DNA from: Pseudomonas nitroreducens
GTDB taxonomy: Bacteria; Pseudomonadota; Gammaproteobacteria; Pseudomonadales; Pseudomonadaceae
DNA length: 64,000 bases
NCBI RefSeq assembly: GCF_024170165.1
Contig: NZ_JALJXP010000004.1
Span: 248,001 to 312,000 of the forward strand
Direction: 5' to 3'
The notes beneath the pieces are model-generated. The model did no database searches, was not told the origin of the DNA, and saw only the letters and a program-made list of their open reading frames with translations. Of the stretch, positions 8,336 through 15,664 are shown piece after piece. The number at the start of each line of letters is the position of its first letter. The stretch's first letter is position 1. The position numbers and the translations under genes are program-made.

Positions 8336-8869
8336 ATGAACCAGGCACAATTGACCGACGTCCAGACCCTGCGCCAACGGGCGCGCCGCAACATCGAAGA
8401 AGGCGCGGTGACCGAGGGCTACCATGCCGACCGCAAGACCGTACTGCGTCTGCTCAACGAGTCGCTGGCCACCGAGCTGGTCTGCTACCTGCGCTACAAG
8501 CGCCACTACTTCATGGCCACCGGCCTGAAGGCCAGCGTGGCCGCCGCCGAGTTCCTCGAACACGCCACCCAGGAGTTGCAGCACGCCGACCTGCTGGCCG
8601 AGCGCATCATGCAGCTGGGCGGTGAGCCGGACTTCAGCCCCGATGGACTGACCGAGCGTTCCCACGCCGAATACGTGGCCGGCTCCAACCTGCGCGAGAT
8701 GATCACCGAGAACCTGGTGGCCGAGCGCATCGCCGTCGACAGCTACCGCGAGATCGTGGTCTACCTGGGCGACGACGACCCGACCACGCGCCGCCTGTTC
8801 GAGGAGATCCTCGCCCAGGAGGAAGAGCATGCCGACGACATGGCCGACCTGCTGCAGGACCTGAAGTAA
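8336..8869 (+). CDS. Ferritin-like iron storage/protection protein (bacterioferritin family)
   Basis: 177 residues; ATG 8336 follows AAGGAGAG. A four-helix ferritin-like fold: E in LLNESLATELVCYLRYKRHY, ExxxH in ATQELQHADLLAERI, E in NLVAERIAVDSYREIV, and the ExxxH of AQEEEHADDM supply the ferroxidase ligands. The closest remembered homologue is P. aeruginosa PA4880, annotated as probable bacterioferritin and treated by some as Dps-like. A heme-binding methionine as in BfrB is not obvious. It would oxidise Fe(II) and store or detoxify iron in the cytoplasm. Monocistronic, with a REP element downstream. Confidence 0.85.
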   Translation: MNQAQLTDVQTLRQRARRNIEEGAVTEGYHADRKTVLRLLNESLATELVCYLRYKRHYFMATGLKASVAAAEFLEHATQELQHADLLAERIMQLGGEPDFSPDGLTERSHAEYVAGSNLREMITENLVAERIAVDSYREIVVYLGDDDPTTRRLFEEILAQEEEHADDMADLLQDLK

Positions 8870-8937
8870 CCCGCTCCATCGCTCGCCTCGATGCCCGGCT
8901 CCGGCCGGGCATCCTGCTGCCTGCGCCAAAGGCACCC

Positions 8938-9006
8938 CGCAGGAGCGGATTTATCCGCGATGTTTCGAGCCCGCTGTGAGCTATCGCGGACGGAGTCCGC
9001 TCCTAC
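8938..9006. repeat. REP-type hairpin
   Basis: Runs from GCAGGAGCGGATTTATCCGCGA to TCGCGGACGGAGTCCGCTCCTA; the ends are inverted copies. Confidence 0.75.
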
Positions 9007-9323
9007 GAAGCCATGGGGTGCCTGTGTGAATCAATCAGGCGCCAGGTCCATGGCGCCCGCCAAACCCTCATTCCAGAGGCGCTCCCGGCAATTCGGCCTG
9101 AAACACATCAATTAATCAGATATTACCAATCACGCCGATAGCGCCCATCGAAGGCGTTGATAGAAGTCAATTTTCAAAACTAACTATATGATTTTAAATA
9201 TACTTTCTGACCATCATCGGCATCGATAGCGACTATCTTCCGGGTTCGTTTTCCAATCGATAATCCAGAACAGATACTGAGTCCGTGTCCAACGAACTCC
9301 CCCACTCTTTCTGGAGCCGCATC
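9007..9323. other. AT-rich spacer upstream of the first repeat-protein gene
   Basis: About 320 bp without a gene. The second half (9115-9230) is much richer in A and T than its surroundings (for example TTTTAAATATACTTT) and contains several GATAG or CATCG words. The spacer before the second repeat-protein gene is similarly AT-rich, so promoter and regulator sites are likely here, but I cannot assign a -35/-10 pair with confidence. Confidence 0.4.
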
Positions 9324-10091
9324 ATGAAACGCACCCTCGTACTTGGCTTTGCCCTCTCCGTACTTGCTGCCAATGCCGCTTTCGCCGGCTCCCAGCAGGA
9401 ATCCCCGGTCATCAACGCCAGCCAGACCCAGATCCTGGTTCAGGACGGCGCCGAACGCAGCCTGGGTCAGCAGCAGAAACAACTCGACGCGGCCAAGGCC
9501 CGTATCGCCGAAAACGGTTCCAGCCAGTCGGTCGATCGTCTGATCCAGAAAATGAACGTCGCCGAGAATGGCTCCAGCCAGACCGTCGACCGCCTGCACA
9601 AGCAACTGGGCGTCGCTGAAAACGGTTCGAGCCAAACCGTCGACCGCCTGCACAGCGAGATGAGCGTTGCCGAGAACGGTTCGAGCCAGTCGGTTGACCG
9701 CCTGCACCAGCAGATGAACGTCGCCGAGAACGGCTCCAGCCAGACCGTCGATCGCCTGCACAAGCAACTGGGCGTCGCTGAAAACGGTTCGAGCAAGACC
9801 ATCGACCGCCTGCACAGCGAGATGAGCGTTGCCGAGAACGGCTCCAGCAAATCGGTTGATCGCCTGCACCAGGAAATGAACGTCGCCGAGAATGGCTCCA
9901 GCCAGACCGTCGACCGCCTGCACAAGCAATTGGGTGTCGCTGAAAACGGTTCGAGCAAGACCATCGACCGCCTGCACAGCGAGATGAGCGTTGCCGAAAA
10001 CGGTTCCGAGCACACCGTCGACCAACTGCACAGCAACATGGTCGCCGAGTCCGGTGGCGATACCGTGTTCGATGCCCACCTGAAGGCATAA
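9324..10091 (+). CDS. Exported tandem-repeat protein, ten 18-residue AENGS/DRLH units
   Basis: 255 residues from ATG 9324 (GGAG nine bases upstream). Signal peptide MKRTLVLGFALSVLAANAAFA, predicted cleavage after AFA. Residues 23-60 are a Q-rich linker; residues 61-240 are ten tandem units of pattern (V/I)AENGSS(Q/K)(T/S)(V/I)DRLHxxMx. The units show a higher-order period of three, their last residues cycling MN, LG, MS three times. The last unit changes to GSEHTVDQLHSNM and the protein ends VAESGGDTVFDAHLKA. No cysteine, no hydrophobic core; each unit has an NGS turn and an amphipathic segment, so an extended or solenoid-like periplasmic/secreted protein is likely. A shorter paralogue lies 330 bp downstream on the same strand with its own promoter region and terminator. 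I do not recognise a characterised family. Confidence 0.8.
   Translation: MKRTLVLGFALSVLAANAAFAGSQQESPVINASQTQILVQDGAERSLGQQQKQLDAAKARIAENGSSQSVDRLIQKMNVAENGSSQTVDRLHKQLGVAENGSSQTVDRLHSEMSVAENGSSQSVDRLHQQMNVAENGSSQTVDRLHKQLGVAENGSSKTIDRLHSEMSVAENGSSKSVDRLHQEMNVAENGSSQTVDRLHKQLGVAENGSSKTIDRLHSEMSVAENGSEHTVDQLHSNMVAESGGDTVFDAHLKA
9504..10043 (+). repeat. Ten 54-bp coding repeats with a 162-bp super-period
   Basis: Units begin every 54 bp from 9504 at an (A/G)TCGCCGA or GTTGCCGA codon run. Units 2-4, 5-7 and nearly 8-10 are near copies of one another, suggesting duplication of a three-unit block. Confidence 0.9.
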
Positions 10092-10123
10092 CGCTCGCAG
10101 CAGTACACCGCAAGGTGAGAGAA

Positions 10124-10148
10124 AAGCCCGGCCCCGCCGGGCTTTCTT
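10124..10148 (+). terminator. Terminator of the first repeat-protein gene
   Basis: AAGCCCGGC, loop CCC, GCCGGGCTT followed by TCTT, about 30 bp after the stop codon. Almost the same stem ends the paralogous gene. Confidence 0.85.
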
Positions 10149-10237
10149 ATCGCTCGAAGCCCGCGAAAGCCCGCCATCGATAACAGGCCAGCCGAAGCTT
10201 GTAACGGCGTCTTCCCTGAAACCTTCTGCAACGCGCC

Positions 10238-10264
10238 TGAAAACACCGCCCTTGAGCGGTTTTC
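10238..10264. terminator. Second terminator-like hairpin in the spacer
   Basis: AAAACACCGC, short loop CCTTGA, GCGGTTTT. The stem has one bulged base. It could insulate the downstream gene from read-through. Confidence 0.4.
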
Positions 10265-10422
10265 GTCGTTCCATCATTGGCGGCGATAGTAGAAATTAGC
10301 CGGCTAAATAATCGACAACACTGATGCTCTGTATTACGCGGCATCGTTTTTAAATCGATTTATCCGAAGGGAAAATAGACCCGTAGCCAAGACAAACCGC
10401 CCCCCTTTCGGAGCCACACAAC

Positions 10423-10866
10423 ATGAAACGCCAGATCGCCCTCAGCCTTGCACTCACTTCCCTGATATCCGCCAGCGCCGTCTTCGCCGCTCCGGCCATC
10501 CTCAACAACGGCCCGCGCTCCATCCCGCAACAAGAACACCAGCTGCAGCAGAAGAGTGCTGAAGCCCGCGTTGCCGAGAATGGCTCCGACCGCACCATCG
10601 ACCGCCTGCACAAGCAAATGGACGATGCCCGCGTTGCCGACAACGGCTCCGAGCGCACCATCGACCGCCTGCACAAGCAGATGGACGATGCCCGCGTTGC
10701 CGACAACGGCTCCGAGCGCACCATCGACCGCCTGCACAAGCAGATGGATGACGTCCGCGTAGCCGAGAACGGCTCCGAGCACACCATCGACAAGCTGCAC
10801 AGCAACATGGTCGCCGAGTCCGGTGGTGACACCGTGTTCGATGCCCACCTCAAGCGTGTTTCCTGA
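10423..10866 (+). CDS. Exported tandem-repeat protein, four 21-residue units (paralogue)
   Basis: 147 residues from ATG 10423, with CGGAG upstream. Signal peptide MKRQIALSLALTSLISASAVFA. After a short Q-rich linker come units of pattern RVA(E/D)NGS(D/E)RTIDRLHKQMDDA (21 residues, 63 bp), three complete and one ending in the same GSEHTIDKLHSNM and VAESGGDTVFDAHLK tail as the upstream paralogue. The shared tail is nearly identical at DNA level too, while the repeat lengths (18 versus 21) differ, so the two genes descend from a duplication followed by independent unit expansion. Own upstream AT-rich spacer and own terminator. Function unknown; location outside the cytoplasm is inferred from the signal peptide. 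Confidence 0.8.
   Translation: MKRQIALSLALTSLISASAVFAAPAILNNGPRSIPQQEHQLQQKSAEARVAENGSDRTIDRLHKQMDDARVADNGSERTIDRLHKQMDDARVADNGSERTIDRLHKQMDDVRVAENGSEHTIDKLHSNMVAESGGDTVFDAHLKRVS
10567..10809 (+). repeat. Tandem 63-bp coding repeats
   Basis: Three 63-bp units (10567, 10630, 10693) and a last 54-bp unit (10756). Units 2 and 3 are almost identical in DNA, indicating recent expansion. Confidence 0.9.
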
Positions 10867-10897
10867 TCCAGACGAAATACGCCTGACAGGCGAAAGA

Positions 10898-10923
10898 AAA
10901 GCCCGGCATCTGCCGGGCTTTCT
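10898..10923. terminator. Terminator between the second repeat gene and the MFS gene
   Basis: AAAGCCCGGCA, loop TC, TGCCGGGCTTT then CTC. Symmetric A and T tracts make it usable from both convergent genes. Confidence 0.85.
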
Positions 10924-10948
10924 CATTTCTGCGCTGCGCTGAAGGCGA

Positions 10949-12259
10949 TCAGCTCTTCGTTTCGCTGCCGTCGGGCTCGCCATCGGAGCGGCCAATGCTA
11001 GCGGGCGCTTCCACCACCAGCTCTTCCGGCACTTCCTCGACGCGCGGGTCCAGTGCCGCGGCCATCGGGCTGACGGTGTCGGGCATGGCCACGTGGTGCA
11101 GCGGAGCCTCGTCGACACGGTGTACGCCGGTAACGCGCTTGGGCTGCACCCAGAAGATCAGGATCAGCGCATAGGCCGAGACCAGCATGTAGAACATGCC
11201 CGGGCCGAAGTGGCGCATCATCGCGCCGGCGAACAGCGGGCCGATACAGGCGCCGACGCCGTAGGTGGTCAGCAGCATCGCCGACAGCGCCACCCGCCGC
11301 GACTGCTCGACGTGGTCGTTGCCCAGGGCCACGGCCAGCGGATAGAGGGTGAACAGCAGCATGCCGGTGAGGAAACCGTTGGCCAGCAGCAGCGTGTAGG
11401 GCAATTCGATCAGCCCCCACATCGGCACCGCGGCCAGGCACAGCAGCAAGGCATTGGCGCGGATCAGCCAGCTGCGGTTGACCCGGTCGGACAGCCAGCC
11501 CAGCGGCCACTGCGCGCAGAAGCCGGCGACGATGCACATGCCGACGAAGAAGCTCGACTGCGCCGTGTCCAGGCCGTTGCGCGCGGCGTACACCGGTGCC
11601 AGGCCGTAGAAGGCGCCGACCATCAGGCCGGCGACGAAGATGGTGCCCAGCGACTGCGGCACGCGCTTCCAGAAGAAACCGATCTCCAGCGGCGCCGCCA
11701 CCAGCTTGGCCGGGTGGACGCGACGGGTCAGCGCCAGCGGGATCAGGCAGGACGAGAAGCACATGGCGACCAGCAGCAGCGGCTTGTAGTCCAGCGCCGG
11801 GCTCAGCGCCAGCAGGCCCTGGCCGACCACCAGGCCGGCGTCCACTGCCACCATGTAGCCGGCGAACACCTTGCCGCGCTGGTGCCCTTCGGCCTGCTCG
11901 TTGAGCCAGCTCTCGATCACCATGTACTGGTTCATCATCACCGCGCCCATGATGAAGCGCAGGAAGATCCACACCTCCAGCTGCGAGACCAGCGCGTGGA
12001 TCAGCACGATCACCGTGGCCATGCCGGCGCAGGCGACGTAGGAACGGATGTGGCCGAAGCCGGCGATCAGCTTGTGGCCGAACTTGCCGCCACAGACCAG
12101 ACCGAAGTAATAAGCCGCCATCAGGCCGCCGACCCAGAGATCGCTGACGCCCTCCTGGGTCAGGCGCAGGCCCATGTAGGTGGTGAACAGGCCGGAGCCG
12201 GCGAGCATCAGCAGCGTGGCGGTATAGAGCGCGGGGAACGTGACGAGCGGGCTGAACAT
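10949..12259 (-). CDS. MFS transporter (YcaD-like)
   Basis: 436 residues from ATG 12259; the homologous P. aeruginosa protein starts MFSPLVTFPALY as this one does. About twelve hydrophobic segments. The motif GGKFGHKLIAGFGHIRSYV after TM2-3 is the MFS loop 2-3 signature (GxxxD/GxxGR type), and a second copy PLGWLSDRVNRSWLIR lies at the start of the C-terminal half. Members of this group (E. coli YcaD) have no firm substrate. The C-terminal tail of about 55 residues is hydrophilic and acidic, ending GEPDGSETKS. Monocistronic, convergent with the repeat-protein gene and sharing its terminator. Confidence 0.8.
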   Translation of the reverse strand: MFSPLVTFPALYTATLLMLAGSGLFTTYMGLRLTQEGVSDLWVGGLMAAYYFGLVCGGKFGHKLIAGFGHIRSYVACAGMATVIVLIHALVSQLEVWIFLRFIMGAVMMNQYMVIESWLNEQAEGHQRGKVFAGYMVAVDAGLVVGQGLLALSPALDYKPLLLVAMCFSSCLIPLALTRRVHPAKLVAAPLEIGFFWKRVPQSLGTIFVAGLMVGAFYGLAPVYAARNGLDTAQSSFFVGMCIVAGFCAQWPLGWLSDRVNRSWLIRANALLLCLAAVPMWGLIELPYTLLLANGFLTGMLLFTLYPLAVALGNDHVEQSRRVALSAMLLTTYGVGACIGPLFAGAMMRHFGPGMFYMLVSAYALILIFWVQPKRVTGVHRVDEAPLHHVAMPDTVSPMAAALDPRVEEVPEELVVEAPASIGRSDGEPDGSETKS

Positions 12260-12477
12260 GGCGAGTCCGGCAGGCAGAAGAAGAATGTGGGGTGTAACGG
12301 CAAGGGTAGCCGTCCGGACATCGGACAGCGGTCGCGCGGCAAAGATCACATGGTTTGCGGCAGGCGCACATTATGGCCGGCGGCCAGCGCGCCGGCTATC
12401 GGACCGAAGCCCGTTGCACTGCCTGAAACCATCCCTGCGGGCCCGCGTCCAACGCAGTACGTACCCGGAGAATCGCC

Positions 12478-12735
12478 ATGCTGCTCCAGGACCTGAAACC
12501 CTTCCTGCTCTACTGCACCCTGATCAACTACGCCATCCTGCTGATCTGGTTCGCCGCCTTCACCCTCGCCCACGACTTCGTCTACCGCCTGCACCGCCGC
12601 TGGTTCGACCTGCCGGTGGAGCAATTCGATGCGATTCATTACGGCGGCATGGCGATCTACAAGATCGGCGTGCTGCTGCTCAACCTCGCGCCGCTGCTGG
12701 CGTTGTGCATGCTTTCCCCGGCGGCTGGCCATTAG
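12478..12735 (+). CDS. Small two-helix membrane protein (DUF6868-like)
   Basis: 85 residues; ATG 12478 has a GGAG upstream (CCGGAGAATCGCC). Two hydrophobic helices, residues about 10-33 and 58-80, separated by a loop with RLHRRWFDLPVEQFDAIHYGG, a pattern conserved in a family of small uncharacterised Proteobacterial membrane proteins. It would sit in the inner membrane. It is divergent from the MFS gene and followed by a MITE-like element. Confidence 0.7.
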   Translation: MLLQDLKPFLLYCTLINYAILLIWFAAFTLAHDFVYRLHRRWFDLPVEQFDAIHYGGMAIYKIGVLLLNLAPLLALCMLSPAAGH

Positions 12736-12800
12736 TGCGACATCATGTCCGTCGATCGGAAAGCAACTTGTTGAAATTTATTGGAAATATTCAGGTCGTA

Positions 12801-13053
12801 GGGTTTGCCGGCGTTTCGACGCGGAACGCGTTGCTGCGCCAAACGAGGCCAGGCTAGACGCGTGACGCAGGCAATGGTGGTCCCTTGGCAAGTCACGCAA
12901 CGACGCATGGCCTCGTTTGCCGCGCAACCCGAAGGGACGGAGCACGTTTCGTGCGGTACCACGCCAGAAACACCCAGTAAATGCAATTTCAACTTCGCGC
13001 CCGATAGCGCGAAATGGGGTCTGTCGCGTCCGTGACGAAGCGCCGGCAAACCC
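12801..13053. mobile_element. MITE-like element with 18-bp inverted ends and TA flanks
   Basis: The left end GGGTTTGCCGGCGTTTCG (12801-12818) and the right end CGAAGCGCCGGCAAACCC (13036-13053) are inverted copies with one mismatch, and each is bordered by the dinucleotide TA. The 253 bp between code for nothing convincing. Inside is a second imperfect palindrome: GCGCCAAACGAGGCCA (12836-12851) against TGGCCTCGTTTGCCGC (12908-12923). Small size, inverted ends and TA flanks fit a non-autonomous element mobilised by an IS630/Tc1-type transposase. It accounts for nearly all of the 349-bp gene-free spacer. Confidence 0.55.
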
Positions 13054-13084
13054 TAAGGCTCGCAGTTTTCAGGAGATCACCCCC

Positions 13085-13300
13085 GTGCACCACGCAACCC
13101 GCAGCCTGCGCAAGACCCTCGACGCCGTCGCCGCCAACAACGAAGCCACGGCGCTGGAAGTCATGCGGGCAGTCGAACAGGTCCAGGACGACCTGCTCCG
13201 GCAGAAACTGCTCAAGTCGATCCATCACCTCAACCTGGATGCCGCCGACCTGCGCGCCCTGCGGGAAGAGATCGTCTCGCCGCAGACCCGCCGCGCCTGA
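13085..13300 (+). CDS. Small conserved hypothetical protein
   Basis: 71 residues from a GTG at 13085, with CAGGAG nine bases upstream; no ATG gives a comparable site. All helical, charged, no cysteine: begins VHHATRSLRKTLDAVAANNEATALEVM and ends SPQTRRA. No signal peptide or membrane segment, so cytoplasmic. Convergent with desB, stop codons seven bases apart. Its ribosome site starts only 17 bp beyond the end of the MITE-like element, so promoter sequence may come from that element. No function recognised. Confidence 0.6.
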   Translation: MHHATRSLRKTLDAVAANNEATALEVMRAVEQVQDDLLRQKLLKSIHHLNLDAADLRALREEIVSPQTRRA

Positions 13301-13306
13301 TTCGCC

Positions 13307-14392
13307 TCAGGCGCTAGCCGGGAGCTCCGGCACTGTCGGCCGACGGTGTACCCAGATGCGCTTGAGCACCGTGGCGAATTGCGCCGACAGACGGCCGCTG
13401 TTGTAGGTCTGGCCGTAGCGCGCGGCGATCGCCTGCACCTCCTTCGACAACTGCGCGTAGCGGCGCGCCGGCAGGTCCGGATAGAGGTGGTGTTCGATCT
13501 GGTGGCTGAGGTTGCCAGTGAGGATGTGGAATAGCGCACCGCCCTCCAGGTTGCTCGACCCGCGCAGCTGGCGCAGGTACCAGTGGCCGCGCGTCTCGTC
13601 CTGCACCACCTCGGGCGGGAACACCGCCGCCTTCTCGGTGAAATGGCCGCAGAAGATCACGGTGAAGGTCCACAGGTTGCGCATCAGGTTGGCGATGACG
13701 TTGCCCAGCAGCACCGCGCCGAACGCGCCGGTGAACAGGCCCAGCAGCGGGAACACCAGGTAATCCTTCACCCACTGGCGACCGACCTTGGCGTTGAACT
13801 GGCGCAACAGCGGGCGCAATTCTTCCTTGCTCATCCGCCCCTTCACGTACTTGTCCAGGCGCAGGTGCTGCACCGCCACGGCGTACTGGAACAGCAGCGC
13901 CTGCAGCGTCACCCAGATCGGTTGCCAGCGGTAGAACGGCTTCCACTTCTGCTCGGGGAACAGCCGCACCACCCCATAGCCCACGTCGTCGTCCATGCCC
14001 AGCACGTTGGTGTAGGTGTGGTGCACGTGGTTGTGCGTGTGCCGCCAGAAATCCGAGGGGCCGACGATGTCCCACTCGTAGCTGCGCCCGGAGAATTCCG
14101 GGTCGTTCATCCAGTCGTACTGGCCATGCATGACGTTATGGCCCAGCTCCATGTTCTCCAGGATCTTGCCCAGCCCGAGCAGGAAGGTGCCCAGCAGCCA
14201 GGTCGGCGGGAACCAGCCGGCCATCAGCAGCACGCGGCCGCTCCAGCAGCAGAAGCGCACCGCCTCGCGGATGCGGCGGATATAGCGGGCGTCTTTCTCG
14301 CCCAGGTCATGCAGGGTGCGCTGGCGCAGGGCGTCCAGCTCGGCACCGAAGGCCGCCAGTTCGGCGGCGCTGAGGTCGCGATCTTCGCGCAT
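13307..14392 (-). CDS. desB: Acyl-CoA delta-9 desaturase DesB
   Basis: 361 residues from ATG 14392. Membrane fatty-acid desaturase with the three histidine boxes: HNVMH (near residue 95), HTHNHVHH (about 130) and HQIEHH (about 318), which bind the diiron centre. Hydrophobic segments flank them. In P. aeruginosa DesB with its reductase DesC introduces a delta-9 double bond into exogenous saturated acyl-CoAs under aerobic conditions; acts at the inner membrane. It is the second gene of a desC-desB operon (18-bp gap), with the repressor gene desT divergent upstream, matching PA4888-PA4890. Confidence 0.92.
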   Translation of the reverse strand: MREDRDLSAAELAAFGAELDALRQRTLHDLGEKDARYIRRIREAVRFCCWSGRVLLMAGWFPPTWLLGTFLLGLGKILENMELGHNVMHGQYDWMNDPEFSGRSYEWDIVGPSDFWRHTHNHVHHTYTNVLGMDDDVGYGVVRLFPEQKWKPFYRWQPIWVTLQALLFQYAVAVQHLRLDKYVKGRMSKEELRPLLRQFNAKVGRQWVKDYLVFPLLGLFTGAFGAVLLGNVIANLMRNLWTFTVIFCGHFTEKAAVFPPEVVQDETRGHWYLRQLRGSSNLEGGALFHILTGNLSHQIEHHLYPDLPARRYAQLSKEVQAIAARYGQTYNSGRLSAQFATVLKRIWVHRRPTVPELPASA

Positions 14393-14409
14393 GGAGATTC
14401 TCCTGAGGA

Positions 14410-15510
14410 TCAGAGATCGACGGTCAGGTCGCCCTGGGGCGCGCTGACGCAGATGCGGATGGGCTGGCCCGGTTCGCTGAACAGCTCGCCGCTGCGCAGG
14501 TCGCGCACGCAGCCGCTGACCAGTGTGCAGGTACAACTCGTGCAGACGCCCTGGCGGCAACCGTGCACTGGGCGCAGGCCATGGCCTTCGGCCTGCTCCA
14601 GCAGGCTGCGGCGGCTGTCGCCGGTCACCTGCAGTGCACTGCGCGAGAAGCGAAGGTTCACCGCTTGTGCCGGCTCGCTATCGCCCCAGGCCGGCGGGCT
14701 GAAGCTTTCCAGCTGCAGGCTGCAGCTGCTCGCGCCCAGCGCCTGGCGCACGGTTTCGACGAAGCCGCCGGGGCCGCAGGCCAGTACATGGCGACCCTCC
14801 AGGCCGGCCACGTGATCGCGCTGGAAGCGCCCGGACAACTCACTGCCCAGCGCGACATCGCCGCTCAGCGCCCAGCGCAGTTCGAGATTCGGGTATTGCT
14901 GCGCCAGCGCTTCCAGGCCGGCGACGAAGGCCTTCTGGCCGCGCTCGCGGACGTAATGCAGCAGCGTCACCGGACCGCTGTAACCGCGTGCCAGTGCCTC
15001 GCGCAGCAAGCCGAGCAAGGGCGTCAGGCCGCTGCCGGCAGCCAGCAGCAGCACGCCCTGATCATCGGCCGGCCAGCTCAGGTCGCCGTCGGGCTGGCCC
15101 AGCTCCAGCACTTCACCCACACACAACTGCTGCAGCAGGAAGGAAGAAATCCGCCCGCCGGGTTGCAGCTTCACGGCGAATTCCAGACAGCCGTCCTCGC
15201 CGACACGGGTCAGGCTGTAGCTGCGGCTGTGGCGTACGCCGTCACGCTCGACGAACAGCTGAAGGTGCTGGCCGGGGCGCGCGCCGCGCCAGTGCGCATT
15301 GGGGCGCAGGCGCAGTTCGAGCATGTCGTCTGCCACCCATTGCCGTGCCTCGACTCGCGCGTACACCCGGCGCAGCGCCCAGCCAGGGTTGCAGGCACGC
15401 AGCACGGCATCGACATCCGACTCGCGAAACCACTGGCCGCGCACCAGGGCGCGAAGCGGAAACAGCAGCGGCGAGATGTAGCGCAGGCCGGTAAGGGGAA
15501 GCAGGGACAT
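14410..15510 (-). CDS. desC: Ferredoxin reductase partner of the desaturase, DesC
   Basis: 366 residues from ATG 15510. N-terminal ferredoxin-NADP reductase-like module: FAD motif RSYSLTR (about residue 108) and NAD(P)H motif LLLAAGSGLTPLLGLL (about 165), with CGPGGFVE near 245. C-terminal plant-type 2Fe-2S domain with CRQGVCTSCTC (about 322-332) plus a later cysteine. It transfers electrons from NADPH to the diiron centre of DesB. An upstream start in the frame would overlap a DesT operator, so 15510 is preferred although its ribosome site is weak. First gene of desCB. Confidence 0.9.
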   Translation of the reverse strand: MSLLPLTGLRYISPLLFPLRALVRGQWFRESDVDAVLRACNPGWALRRVYARVEARQWVADDMLELRLRPNAHWRGARPGQHLQLFVERDGVRHSRSYSLTRVGEDGCLEFAVKLQPGGRISSFLLQQLCVGEVLELGQPDGDLSWPADDQGVLLLAAGSGLTPLLGLLREALARGYSGPVTLLHYVRERGQKAFVAGLEALAQQYPNLELRWALSGDVALGSELSGRFQRDHVAGLEGRHVLACGPGGFVETVRQALGASSCSLQLESFSPPAWGDSEPAQAVNLRFSRSALQVTGDSRRSLLEQAEGHGLRPVHGCRQGVCTSCTCTLVSGCVRDLRSGELFSEPGQPIRICVSAPQGDLTVDL

Positions 15511-15525
15511 GAACGAACACCGAAC

Positions 15526-15543
15526 AGTAAACACGTGTTCACT
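15526..15543. promoter_or_regulatory. DesT operator candidate 1
   Basis: AGTAAACACGTGTTCACT, an almost perfect 18-bp inverted repeat, 16 bp upstream of the desC start. Follows the same AGT-N-AACAC-NN-GTTCACT pattern as the second site in this spacer. Confidence 0.75.
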
Positions 15544-15568
15544 TAAAATCTCACGAGCAGGAGTTTTC

Positions 15569-15586
15569 AGTCAACACTCGTTCACT
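15569..15586. promoter_or_regulatory. DesT operator candidate 2
   Basis: AGTCAACACTCGTTCACT, 43 bp from the first copy and 79 bp upstream of desT. Two sites in the divergent spacer would let DesT control desCB and perhaps itself. Confidence 0.7.
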
Positions 15587-15664
15587 ATCTGCCGCAGGAA
15601 CTTCCCCCGCGCCGACTGGCATTTGCTAGAGTGCCTGCGCCCTCGCCCTGGATAGCACTGCCGT

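Noticed and set aside
9504-10043. Regular repeats resembling a CRISPR array
   Set aside because: The repeats are in-frame codons of an exported protein, there are no unique spacers, and no cas gene is near.
11093-12496. 467-codon plus-strand frame opposite the MFS gene
   Set aside because: His/Gln/Arg-rich translation with no hydrophobic pattern, while the opposite strand gives a twelve-helix transporter.
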